DNA from: a virus | IMG/VR virus record: IMGVR_UViG_3300035184_000889 | Location: 1-31,178 of that record | Direction: 5' to 3' (one strand) | Length of the DNA stretch: 31,178 bases | In this document: positions 1 through 8,602 of the stretch, piece after piece | How positions within the stretch are numbered: position 1 is the stretch's first letter | Layout of the letters: each line of letters starts with the position of its first letter | The notes under the pieces: generated by a model | The model's input: the letters and a program-made list of their open reading frames with translations, nothing else | Databases searched by the model: none | What the model was told of the DNA's origin: nothing | Made by a program: the position numbers and the translations under genes

Positions 1-756
1 ACTGTTCTCTAATAAGTCATCACGAATGCCTTGATTTTTCTTTTCAATGTTTAGCACACGAGTGAATGAGTTGTTAACTGCCGCGGTATAGTAAGCGAAT
101 GGGTTATCCGACTTAGCTTCATTGAACTGTAGCCCAATCTGTGTCAATTGTAACAGTGCTTGTCCACGCATTTCATCAATGTATGTATATCCACGCCAGT
201 TAGCACGTTGTGAATAACGCTCTACTAGTTTAATATACATGTTAGCAAGTGTTGCTGTAATACGTCCAGTAACAATATCAAACTCTTTTGTTTTTGCATT
301 AAAGTGAGATATACCAACTTCACGTATATCATTACCATCGATCACATACTGTTTGTATGGTGGAAATGGAAGTTTAACTTTGTGATCTGCAACAGTCTTT
401 GGATTAGCTTTGCGTCCAGGTTGATCTGGGATGTGTTCAAACGTCATAACACGAAAAACCAGATCATCTTGTGCAAATGAATCGTGATCTACCGCAAAGT
501 TAGCTTGCTTTAGCTTCTTATCAGTGTTTAGATCCCATGCTGCTTTCTGGATACGGTTCGCACGAGATTCACGTGCTTGTGCTTCTAATTCTCGCATTTC
601 TGCGGCGATATCAAGTTCTCCAGCTACGTTATCAATGATAACATCAAACTGATGAAATTTGTCTCGGTCCTCGAACCAAGAATAATTAGATTTTGAAATA
701 TGAATTTCTTTAAGCATATCTCTGTTGTTTAAATAATTTTGTCCTCGACGGGCCAT
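1..756 (-). CDS. 55: Late-transcription sigma factor, gp55-like (3' end outside window)
   Basis: The frame reads as 252 open codons from ATG at 756 to the window edge, so the C-terminus is missing. Residues about 155-252 look like sigma region 2: a conserved helix with QRANWRGYTYIDEMRGQAL, then KSDNPFAYYTAAVNNSFTR and EKKNQGIRDDLLEN, the core-binding and -10-reading pattern of T4-family gp55. T4 gp55 directs RNA polymerase to TATAAATA late promoters together with gp33 and the gp45 clamp. The start is supported by AGGAG eight bases upstream and a consensus sigma-70 promoter just before it. Odd: about 150 residues precede the sigma-like part, containing a charged helix (AAEMRELEAQARESRANRIQ) I cannot assign, whereas all of T4 gp55 is only 185 aa. 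The family assignment rests on motif resemblance. Confidence 0.78.
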   Translation of the reverse strand, partial: MARRGQNYLNNRDMLKEIHISKSNYSWFEDRDKFHQFDVIIDNVAGELDIAAEMRELEAQARESRANRIQKAAWDLNTDKKLKQANFAVDHDSFAQDDLVFRVMTFEHIPDQPGRKANPKTVADHKVKLPFPPYKQYVIDGNDIREVGISHFNAKTKEFDIVTGRITATLANMYIKLVERYSQRANWRGYTYIDEMRGQALLQLTQIGLQFNEAKSDNPFAYYTAAVNNSFTRVLNIEKKNQGIRDDLLENS

Positions 757-783
757 GATGGTATTCTCCTAAATATTATTAAT

Positions 784-812
784 ATTATACATCCTAAATC
801 ATCTGATGTCAA
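784..812 (-). promoter_or_regulatory. Consensus sigma-70 promoter for the gp55-like gene
   Basis: On the minus strand TTGACA (812-807) is followed by a 17-base spacer and TATAAT (789-784), a perfect match to the bacterial housekeeping consensus. Transcription should start near 777, leaving a leader of about 20 bases that carries AGGAG before the ATG at 756. This places the late sigma factor under host polymerase control. Confidence 0.88.
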
Positions 813-819
813 GCGTTAA

Positions 820-847
820 GTTCGTATATTATAAAACGATAAATACT
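820..847 (+). promoter_or_regulatory. T4-type late promoter with conserved upstream element
   Basis: GATAAATACT (838-847) matches the T4-family late -10 (TATAAATA) in seven of eight core positions and lies 25 bases before the tail-cap start. GTTCGTA sits at 820-826 and TTATA at 829-833. The same three blocks at identical spacing occur before gp25 (10867-10894), with 27 of 33 bases identical from 820 to 852. It faces away from the gp55-like gene. Confidence 0.75.
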
Positions 848-861
848 GTTAACAATATCTT

Positions 862-866
862 AGGAG
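862..866 (+). promoter_or_regulatory. Shine-Dalgarno deciding the tail-cap start
   Basis: AGGAG lies three bases before an ATG at 870 and six bases before the next in-frame ATG at 873. The longer spacing is the normal one, so 873 is the preferred start. Confidence 0.6.
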
Positions 867-872
867 AAAATG

Positions 873-1439
873 ATGTCTAATCCATATGCATCTACACAGA
901 ATGTGTTCATTAAGGATCCGAGTGGCAGACTTGCGATTAGTGGGATGAGTGAATTTAATTTCCCATACACACCGACAGTTACCAGTATCTCAAGTTCTAA
1001 TTATACTTCGTATGATCCAACACATTCAAACTTTCAACAACGAGCGTTTGAAATGTCTGCAAATACTGAGCTTACTTTAGCAGCGCCTATTGTAATTGAG
1101 AACGAAGAACAGGCACGACATATACTTAATGCAATGCAGTTCTTCAGAGGCGCAATGAAGATGAACTTCGGTAAGAATGATCCTAATAAAGGACTCCCAC
1201 CTCCAGTGCTACGATTTACTGCACATGGAGTTTATACGAACGTTCCAGTTCTTATTCGTGATTTTACATATAACTTAGATGCAGATGTAGACTACATCGA
1301 AGTAGATGATTTTAGACTGCCTGTGGTTAGTACATTCGTGCTAAGTATGACAACAACATATTCTCCAAAGAATGTAAGAGAAAATTTCACTCTGGATGCA
1401 TATCTTTCTGGAAATTTAAGGGGCAGCGGTTATGTATAA
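873..1439 (+). CDS. 48: Baseplate tail-tube cap/initiator protein (gp48/gp54 family)
   Basis: A 188-aa late virion protein. Marine T4-like phages carry a protein of this kind, which sits between the baseplate hub and the tail tube and shares the tube-protein fold. Supporting features are the N-terminal SGMSEFNFPYTPTVTSISSS, a central AMQFFRGAMKMNFG with a following LPPPVLRF, then VPVLIRDFTYNLDADVDYIEV and a C-terminal YSPKNVRENFTL ending in GSGYV. The strand order of the second half is typical of tube-like proteins. I chose 873 rather than 870 from the Shine-Dalgarno spacing. The next gene starts inside its last codons (8-base overlap), so the two are probably translationally coupled. Choosing gp48 over gp54 is uncertain because the two are homologous in T4. 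Confidence 0.62.
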   Translation: MSNPYASTQNVFIKDPSGRLAISGMSEFNFPYTPTVTSISSSNYTSYDPTHSNFQQRAFEMSANTELTLAAPIVIENEEQARHILNAMQFFRGAMKMNFGKNDPNKGLPPPVLRFTAHGVYTNVPVLIRDFTYNLDADVDYIEVDDFRLPVVSTFVLSMTTTYSPKNVRENFTLDAYLSGNLRGSGYV

Positions 1440-1722
1440 ATCTCATTCGCCATGGAGCAAAACTAGTGTACTATATGGAAGAGTATTAGATATTCAAAAG
1501 AAACGCAATCTGTTTAGAGATCCGATGAATGAATTCATTCCTATTCCACAAGAATTTGATAAGAGACCAGACTTATTCAGTTTTGAAAAATATGGAACTG
1601 CAAAGTACTGGTGGATATTTGCACAGCGAAACCCAGATGATATAATTGATCCAATTAACGACTTTACTGCTGGTAAGTACATTTATGTACCTAGTCGTTC
1701 TAACATAGATAAGATGAAATAA
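1432..1722 (+). CDS. 53: Baseplate wedge protein gp53
   Basis: A 96-aa protein with the gp53 signature. A KRPDLFSFEKYGTAKYWW stretch (residues about 45-62) is followed by IFAQRNPDDIIDPINDF and TAGKYIYVPS, a LysM-like fold in which the Trp-Trp pair and the NPD..DPI..F..G..I.VP pattern are conserved. In T4, gp53 joins neighbouring wedges through gp6/gp25 contacts. This version is about half the T4 length (196 aa) and keeps mainly the conserved domain, as in other marine T4-like phages. The ATG at 1432 overlaps the upstream stop and has AAGGGG upstream. Confidence 0.85.
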   Translation: MYKSHSPWSKTSVLYGRVLDIQKKRNLFRDPMNEFIPIPQEFDKRPDLFSFEKYGTAKYWWIFAQRNPDDIIDPINDFTAGKYIYVPSRSNIDKMK

Positions 1723-1723
1723 T

Positions 1724-4700
1724 ATGACCAGAACTACAGCCCTAATTAAACAGTTTGAAGGCTTTAGTGCCGAGCCATATTGGGATGAACACCAATGGTC
1801 TATTGGATATGGTTCATTCGCAGGAAGCAGAGACCAAAACGTTCGACCTAACATAAGAGTGTCAGAGAACCAAGCTGACTTAATGCTACAGAGGCAACTT
1901 GGGTCGTTTGAAAGATCCGTAGACAGATATGACAATATTTACGATTGGTCCGCAGATGAAAGAGCTTCACTTACTAGTTTTGCATATAATGTTGGGAGTA
2001 TTGACCAATTAACCGCTAATGGAACAAGATCAAGAGGAGAAATTGCAGAAGCAATGCTTCTTTACAATAAAGCGGGTGGTGGAACGAATAGAGGACTTGC
2101 TCGTAGACGAGCCATAGAACAATCTCTTTTCACTGGTGGTCGCAATCTACCAGTTGATAATGAACCAGCACCAGAACGAAGACAACTCTCGCCAGAAGAA
2201 GAAGTTAGACTGAGAGAACTTCAACGTGCCAGAAGAAATTTAGATGCAACATTAGCAGACCCCTTGGCATCACCAATTGAAAAAAGCCAGGCACAAGAAC
2301 GTTTCGATGCGGCTAAAGCTAATTCTCCATTAACTGGCGACAATGACCGGGACGCAAGAATGTTAGATGCATTTGGCGGAGCTGGCGAAGATTATGCGGC
2401 ACAGCAAACTGGCAATGGAGTAGATGCTGGAGTTAGTACTGGGACAAATTTCAATACACAAGAAAGTTTAAGTGGTATCGTTTCTGAAATGGAAAGGACT
2501 GGCGAATGGTGGGAGAATTCATTAGATGAATATCAAAACTATACCTATCACTTGGAACTATTCATTGTTAAAGAAAAAGATGCACGTGAATTCTTAATCA
2601 ATGAAAGTTTAAATTTAGACACTATAATCTCAAATGGTTGGCCTGGAAGTGATATACAGTATATAACTATTGCAGAAACTGGTGTTACTACTGAGTTTAA
2701 TATACAAGACTTAGAAATACAATCATTGGGCGCTGGTTCTAGCAGTTTATCTAAATTAGCTGGTACTGCAACTAGACTATCATTTACTATTATGCAAGTT
2801 GGTAATACTAGCTTGAATGATAATTTAATGAATGCTGCATTACTATCTGGTTTTCCTAGTATTGGACTCAGTAAATTCTTCTTGAAGGTTAACTTTAAGG
2901 GGTATAGCGACGATGGCAGTACTATCAGAAGTGAAAATCAAAATCTAACTAAAGTTTTTCCATTCGTAATTTCTAATGTAGGCGATGTACCATCTGGTAC
3001 AGATGAAAGAGGTACTATTACTACTATTCAAGGTACTATCTCTCCAGACTATGCGGTTAGTACTAGTTGTAATATGGTACAAAATAATTTTGAATTTAAT
3101 ATCAAAGATACCTTAAAGGAAACTATTGACGAATTTATAACTAAACTTAATACAAATATTAGAAAAAACGATTATACTTCAGATAACATTCAGGAAAATG
3201 CTTTTGTCAATGAATATGCAGTTGAGTTTGATCCTGAATTCATGACAAAATATGCCGAATCTAAAATGATGGGTGAAGATGCCAATATGGGGTCTGGTAG
3301 TAATGAAGTATCAACAAGATCCGGCGCAGTAAACATTGGTACGCCAATTGGTACAGTTGCTCCTGGTTTAAGTATACTTGATATTATATATGATGTTTGT
3401 ATACAATCTTTAGATATTAGAAAAGAATTAACAGAGGCCAGAGAGACATTCAGTGATACTATAGCAATAATACCAAATGCTATTCCTAGAGACGGCGGAC
3501 TTAATATTCTGACAGGAGAGCAAGGCCATAATGTTAGCTACTATATCACAACAAAGCGTAGACTTATTATGCAAAATAATCATGATAATGCTAATAAAGT
3601 TCGAAATTCTGGTAAACTTATTAAAGAGATTTTTGAAAAACAGCAATGCAAGAAAGTTTATTACTACCAGTTTACTGGGCTTAACGATCAGATATTAGAC
3701 TTAAACCTAAGCTTTAACAGACAATTAGTCAAAGCTTATAGTATGCCAAACGAAACCGCTTATGCACAGATGTTTATTGAGGGTAACGAACAAGTTATGC
3801 AAGACTTAAACCCTCGTGCCCGAGCAAAAATAGATGAATTAAGATTGGAACATCTTGCAGTCCAACGAGATAGGACTGCGGCAAATGAATCCAGAGATGA
3901 ACTGAGAGCGCAAATTGAAAATACAAGCGAAGCTATAACAGATAAACTTGTTGAAAGCAGTATTACTTCATTGATGGAACAGGGAGTACCGCAAAACATT
4001 GCAGAAGAAACTGCTAGTGAATTGAGAGACAAAGGTCTACAAGCACAACTTGAAGCGGCAGCACAATATGATCCAGAGATTCTGAGTGTAGTTTCCGAAG
4101 AACGAGATGAGTATACTAGGCTAGTAGGAGAAATCTCCGGACTTGATGATGTTGCAAACAGATTAACTGCTGCAGGTAGACGCGCCAGGAATGAAATTGA
4201 TGAAGTGACTATGCAAGCATTGGGTGCTAACTTTTCAAGAGATGCTAACTCTCAGGTTAGAAACATTTCAGAAAATTTCTTTGGTACACCAGTAACTGGA
4301 AGTCAAGGAAATGATGGAGGAATAGGACAGAGACCAGCTACTATGCCTAGCGGATCCACAAACCCTAATCAAATAATCTTAGAAGAGTTAGACGACAATC
4401 TTATATCTACGCTTACGACACAGCAATTAGAAGACATCGTAGAATCATTAATAATGAACCCAGTAATATTCAAGTCTAATGTACTACCGTACCTAACTCA
4501 TAACAGCCATATTAAGTTATTTGCATCGTCGGATGAAGCAGATATAAACTTAGCTAAGCAAAAGTTTTATGAAGCGGTGAATATGGATATTAGTATGGAA
4601 ACTCTTAAACTAACAATCAAGGGTGATCCATATTGGATCGATACGTATCTAACTGCAAAAACTGCTAAAGAATTATATGGGACTAACGGCGCATTAGATG

Positions 4701-6811
4701 ATTATAAAAATCATCCAACTAATGTCAACGGTTCTAACTATGTTACTATTGTTACTAATAAAGCGGCAGGCGTTGATGATAATGATAATACTAAAATAGC
4801 ACACCTTGCAACAATGTTGTATGTTGTGCTAGATATTACTAGTTCGTTTAGTCAAGGGCAGTTTGTTCAGCAACTTGATATGATTAGAATACCAGTACCT
4901 GATAGCTTTAAGCCTATAACTCCATTATTTGATGCTATCGAAAGTGATTCTGGGTATGGATCAGATCGATTTGGTGAATTCGGTGGAATTGAATCTGTCG
5001 TTACTGACGTGCTTGATGATCTTGTAGTAGCTCCATTTGATGGATTTGTAGGCGCAGAAGAATTCACTGGTTTGAAATTCAACTTACCCGATGATATAAC
5101 CCCGGTCGCATTAGCAGCAGAAGATGCTTACGCAAAAATTTCTGGTGGGTTGATGACGCTTGCTACCGCGATTTCAGAAGCATCTCTGCCTACAGCCGCA
5201 CAAGCATCAAGATTCACAGTATTGATGAATGAAGCACAAGCGGCCGCTAATGCTGGATCACCTAGTGCCGCACTTGCAATTGAAAGTGTAAAAGCGAAGT
5301 TACGAGACAACTTTGGTACTGCGGAGGAAGCAAGTGAAATCTTTCAGGAATTAATAGATGACGGAGAGCCAGTATCGCCTGAGTTAATAGCAATGTTAAA
5401 CACGCACATATATGAGGATGAGAATCTTACTGTTACTGGAGGAAGCTTTAATCCAGCCGATGTAAATGAAATTACGACTGAGATTGAAAATCTCAATGCA
5501 GTTAATTTATATAGTGCGGGAGACCTTGCTATGGATATACCTACAGCAATGACATCAACAGTTGACACTAATCCAATATCTACTACTCCGCCATCTGCGC
5601 TCGTGTTGGCTAATTCTAATATGATGTTAGACGGTACGTTGCCACTATTGTCAACTGAAGCTTATAAAGATCCTACACCGCCACAGGTTGATTACGATGT
5701 AGCCAAGTTAGCAGAATTAAGATTACCAGAAGAGATTGATAGCGGCTTTAAAGATGTTTCAGCTACGCGCAATGGAATAAAAATAAGAAATTATATTGAT
5801 TCTCTTCCACTAGCTGAACAACAAAAACTAAATAGTTTAGATAGTCCGTACATTGTCAAAACGCAACCCGTAATTGAGAGTGTACCAACAATAACAAAAA
5901 TTATCAATACTCCATTAAAAACTCCTAGAGAGGCTATCATGCAAGCGAGAATTGCCGATGCACAAATGCAAATGGTTGCAGAAGCAGGCGGTAGTTACAA
6001 TAAATTATCAGTAGATGAAAAACGTCATTACGAAAACTTGTCAGACGCATATGACGAAATTGATGAAATCGCAACACTTGATCCTATACGCAATGAAGCT
6101 AAGTTGGGAATTGTCCAAGAAGAGTTAGATAAATCTATCAGAATATACAATGATAGATTATCAGGCGGAGACAGTGAATGGAGTTGGACTAAAGCAGAGG
6201 CATTAGAAGCTGAAGCATTAGAAGCAACTAATACTGCAACTGTATTACAAAACATATCAAATGTAGATAATCGTCCTTCGTCTCCTACTGCTAGTTTAGT
6301 TAAAGTAAATACTGATGGTAGTGTGAGTCTTATATCAGATATATCAGCACTTCCATCGGTGCCAACTGATGGGTTTACATTACCTACAAATTACAAAGTT
6401 GCAGATGATACAATAGAGATAACAGATGCGCATCGGGTGCAATATGAGTCGGCACAAGCAACTTGGGACGATTTTAAAAAAGGCGAGTATGTAGAAGTAA
6501 CTGTGATTGATTCAACCGGCGGCGAACCATTTAAATGGAATCTGATTAGTGTTTATGAAAATGAAGCAATTGCACAATCACTAGGCATCGATACCACTCC
6601 AGGAGTAGCTGGTGAAACAATCACTGACGAAGACCCAAGATACAACCAATGGAATATGGCAAACATGGGCAGGATTAGAAATGATATCGTTGATAATTAT
6701 CCATTGATAACTACAGGAAAAAAGCTTGAGGCAGAACGAGATGCAGCAGGAATATTAACGATTGACATTTCACTTGATGAATTTGTAATAGATAACAGAG
6801 ATGAGGAATAA
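1724..6811 (+). CDS. Giant baseplate hub-like protein with N-terminal GH24 lysozyme domain
   Basis: A 1695-aa protein. Residues 1-140 are a GH24 (T4/lambdoid) lysozyme domain: FEGF with Glu12, YWDEHQWSIGYGS with Asp21 and Ser26 at the usual Thr position, DERASLTSFAYNVGS, and the closing NRGLARRRAIEQSLF. Residues about 255-690 and 880-1060 look like hub domains of the gp27/gpD type (YTYHLELFIV; YYYQFTGLNDQILDLNLSFN; METLKLTIKGDPYWI; DITSSFSQGQFVQQLDMIRIP). Between them, residues about 695-840 form a charged predicted coiled coil. The last 600 residues are Ala/Glu/Asp-rich, low in complexity and unassigned. In T4 the lysozyme belongs to the spike gp5; here it is fused to the hub-like chain. A role in peptidoglycan penetration is inferred. 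The ATG follows the gp53 stop by one base. Confidence 0.72.
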   Translation: MTRTTALIKQFEGFSAEPYWDEHQWSIGYGSFAGSRDQNVRPNIRVSENQADLMLQRQLGSFERSVDRYDNIYDWSADERASLTSFAYNVGSIDQLTANGTRSRGEIAEAMLLYNKAGGGTNRGLARRRAIEQSLFTGGRNLPVDNEPAPERRQLSPEEEVRLRELQRARRNLDATLADPLASPIEKSQAQERFDAAKANSPLTGDNDRDARMLDAFGGAGEDYAAQQTGNGVDAGVSTGTNFNTQESLSGIVSEMERTGEWWENSLDEYQNYTYHLELFIVKEKDAREFLINESLNLDTIISNGWPGSDIQYITIAETGVTTEFNIQDLEIQSLGAGSSSLSKLAGTATRLSFTIMQVGNTSLNDNLMNAALLSGFPSIGLSKFFLKVNFKGYSDDGSTIRSENQNLTKVFPFVISNVGDVPSGTDERGTITTIQGTISPDYAVSTSCNMVQNNFEFNIKDTLKETIDEFITKLNTNIRKNDYTSDNIQENAFVNEYAVEFDPEFMTKYAESKMMGEDANMGSGSNEVSTRSGAVNIGTPIGTVAPGLSILDIIYDVCIQSLDIRKELTEARETFSDTIAIIPNAIPRDGGLNILTGEQGHNVSYYITTKRRLIMQNNHDNANKVRNSGKLIKEIFEKQQCKKVYYYQFTGLNDQILDLNLSFNRQLVKAYSMPNETAYAQMFIEGNEQVMQDLNPRARAKIDELRLEHLAVQRDRTAANESRDELRAQIENTSEAITDKLVESSITSLMEQGVPQNIAEETASELRDKGLQAQLEAAAQYDPEILSVVSEERDEYTRLVGEISGLDDVANRLTAAGRRARNEIDEVTMQALGANFSRDANSQVRNISENFFGTPVTGSQGNDGGIGQRPATMPSGSTNPNQIILEELDDNLISTLTTQQLEDIVESLIMNPVIFKSNVLPYLTHNSHIKLFASSDEADINLAKQKFYEAVNMDISMETLKLTIKGDPYWIDTYLTAKTAKELYGTNGALDDYKNHPTNVNGSNYVTIVTNKAAGVDDNDNTKIAHLATMLYVVLDITSSFSQGQFVQQLDMIRIPVPDSFKPITPLFDAIESDSGYGSDRFGEFGGIESVVTDVLDDLVVAPFDGFVGAEEFTGLKFNLPDDITPVALAAEDAYAKISGGLMTLATAISEASLPTAAQASRFTVLMNEAQAAANAGSPSAALAIESVKAKLRDNFGTAEEASEIFQELIDDGEPVSPELIAMLNTHIYEDENLTVTGGSFNPADVNEITTEIENLNAVNLYSAGDLAMDIPTAMTSTVDTNPISTTPPSALVLANSNMMLDGTLPLLSTEAYKDPTPPQVDYDVAKLAELRLPEEIDSGFKDVSATRNGIKIRNYIDSLPLAEQQKLNSLDSPYIVKTQPVIESVPTITKIINTPLKTPREAIMQARIADAQMQMVAEAGGSYNKLSVDEKRHYENLSDAYDEIDEIATLDPIRNEAKLGIVQEELDKSIRIYNDRLSGGDSEWSWTKAEALEAEALEATNTATVLQNISNVDNRPSSPTASLVKVNTDGSVSLISDISALPSVPTDGFTLPTNYKVADDTIEITDAHRVQYESAQATWDDFKKGEYVEVTVIDSTGGEPFKWNLISVYENEAIAQSLGIDTTPGVAGETITDEDPRYNQWNMANMGRIRNDIVDNYPLITTGKKLEAERDAAGILTIDISLDEFVIDNRDEE

Positions 6812-6814
6812 TTA

Positions 6815-8602
6815 ATGTCACTAGAGAATCAGTCATCGGGCAATTTAGCGAGTACACTCGCTCGTGAACGCAAACACGGATCATCTCCAGTTGTAAGTAA
6901 TATTGAGAGTGGTATATATCTTGCCATTACAACTGGGGTACCTGATCCAGAGGGTAGAGGAAGAGTCGGCGCGTATGTACCTTCATTTGGTGGGTCACCA
7001 GACGAACCAATGTATTTTCAATATGCGTCTCCGTTCGGCGGTAGTAATGCAGGCGGATCATATGGTATGTTTGCTGTCCCACCAGACGCAGGGGTTACTA
7101 TACTTGTATTTTTTGCAAACAATGGTGAGCTTGCACGTGGTTATTGGTTCGCAGTGTCGCAGGAAGTACCAGATGTCGCTGCTGGTGGAGCTTCGGGTCC
7201 CGCCGCAGTAGACGGAACAGGGCAAGGCGAAGGCGTATTTACTGATGCTCCAGCAGCAAAATCAACGGCTCCCAGTTTGACAGCACATCAAAATCCAGAT
7301 GCAAATGATCCCAGAGGTCCTGATCAAATACCCAATCACCCTAGAAACGTAAACACAGCAGGTCAAGGTGTCTACACTGATTCAGTTAGAGGGCAAACTA
7401 CAGCATCACCACTGCGTGAGGCAAGTTATGAAGACCCGCAACATTCTAGAGTATTTGGTCTAAAGACACCTGGTAGTAATGCGTTAACTATGGACGATGG
7501 TTCAGTTAGTCCTGATGGTACTATTAATCCGAATCAAGTTCGATTACAGACTGGTGCCGGAGCAAGCATTATTCTTGATGGTACGAATGATACAATTTAT
7601 ATGATCAATTCATCTGGTTCTGGATGGGTTGAGATCGGAGCAAGTGGTGAAATAATGGCATATGCTCAAGGTTCAATATCCATGAGAGCAGAAAAAGATT
7701 TCAATATTCGTGCTGATAAGAATATTAATATGGAAGCGGGCGAAGGTATAAACATTAAAGCAGGCAACGATTACAATTTAAATACTGGTGATCAAATACA
7801 TTTGAAGAGTGGAGGATCGCAATTTTTTGATAGTGCTGGTTCAAACTTTACCAAAGTAAAATCTAGTATGTATGTCTCAACTGGTGATCTATTACATTTG
7901 AATGGTCCTCAGGCACCAATGTCACCAGGAATCAATACTGTCTCTCACGCTGATATTCAAAACTTAGAAAGTACACAAGTGGAAGAAAGTATTATGTCAA
8001 CTATGCCATCACACGAACCAATGGCACGACAAAATATACCACCTAATTCCGGAGCAACAGCAGGTAGTCCAGCATCTGAAATTGCGGCTGATCCAAATAG
8101 TGCGGCAGAACAATTAGATATCGCTGATTTAGAAGAAGTGATTGATGATGGCGCAGGTGGAATAGTCAAATATGTAAATCAAAACAGAACACGTAGTCTT
8201 AAAGTTGTACCCGCATTAGAACGTATTTTATTGTCAGCCGCGAATGCAACAAATATAGAGGTACGAATTTTCTCAGGTGGACAAGATCACACAACTGGAT
8301 CTGTGGGCACGCACAGACATGATCATGGTTATGCCGCAGATTGTCATTTGTATCTACGCGAAGGTACTAGTACTGGTAGGCAATTGTCAATGGTTAGTGA
8401 TGTCGATATAGTTGCACTATTTGCAAAAGCAGCAAGACAGGCAGGCGCATTATCTATTGGAGCAGGCGCTCGTTATATGAGTGGAACCGGTATGCACGTT
8501 GATATTGCACCCGGTAACACTGTCGCTATTTCTGCCGGAAGATACTGGGGTAAAAAAGGCGAGAGCGCACCAGGTTGGCTAGTAGGAGTTATGACTGCAT
8601 GA
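6815..8602 (+). CDS. 5: Central spike protein, gp5-like, with C-terminal M15-type peptidase domain
   Basis: A 595-aa protein. Residues about 30-115 are a gp5/VgrG-like OB-fold (GIYLAITTGVPDPEGRGRVGAYVP, then PMYFQYASPFGG and GYWFAV). Residues about 215-375 hold short beta repeats typical of the trimeric spike helix (SISMRAEKDFNIRADKNINM, EAGEGINIKAGNDYNLNTGD). Residues about 440-595 resemble a zinc M15 peptidase: HDHGYAAD gives His502 and Asp509 (pattern HxxGxAxD), and GMHVDI gives His561. These are the three expected metal ligands. No lysozyme domain is present, unlike T4 gp5. A GAGGAA Shine-Dalgarno overlaps the end of the upstream gene. The structural role is well supported; catalytic activity is inferred. 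Confidence 0.78.
   Translation: MSLENQSSGNLASTLARERKHGSSPVVSNIESGIYLAITTGVPDPEGRGRVGAYVPSFGGSPDEPMYFQYASPFGGSNAGGSYGMFAVPPDAGVTILVFFANNGELARGYWFAVSQEVPDVAAGGASGPAAVDGTGQGEGVFTDAPAAKSTAPSLTAHQNPDANDPRGPDQIPNHPRNVNTAGQGVYTDSVRGQTTASPLREASYEDPQHSRVFGLKTPGSNALTMDDGSVSPDGTINPNQVRLQTGAGASIILDGTNDTIYMINSSGSGWVEIGASGEIMAYAQGSISMRAEKDFNIRADKNINMEAGEGINIKAGNDYNLNTGDQIHLKSGGSQFFDSAGSNFTKVKSSMYVSTGDLLHLNGPQAPMSPGINTVSHADIQNLESTQVEESIMSTMPSHEPMARQNIPPNSGATAGSPASEIAADPNSAAEQLDIADLEEVIDDGAGGIVKYVNQNRTRSLKVVPALERILLSAANATNIEVRIFSGGQDHTTGSVGTHRHDHGYAADCHLYLREGTSTGRQLSMVSDVDIVALFAKAARQAGALSIGAGARYMSGTGMHVDIAPGNTVAISAGRYWGKKGESAPGWLVGVMTA
8584..8588 (+). promoter_or_regulatory. Shine-Dalgarno deciding the start of the lysozyme-like protein
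   Basis: AGGAG lies ten bases before the ATG at 8599, which overlaps the spike stop as ATGA. The upstream TTG at 8575 would precede this site and is not needed. Confidence 0.6.

Noticed and set aside
1432-1445. TATAAATC at the start of gp53 as a late promoter
   Set aside because: It lies inside the gp53 start region, does not fully match the octamer, and gp53 is already coupled to the upstream gene.
1573-1935. Minus-strand open frame of 120 codons
   Set aside because: Antisense to gp53 and the hub-like gene, no ribosome site, no recognisable protein; both sense frames are well supported.
8575-8598. TTG start for the lysozyme-like protein
   Set aside because: The ATG at 8599 overlaps the spike stop and follows AGGAG at workable spacing; the TTG has no such site.
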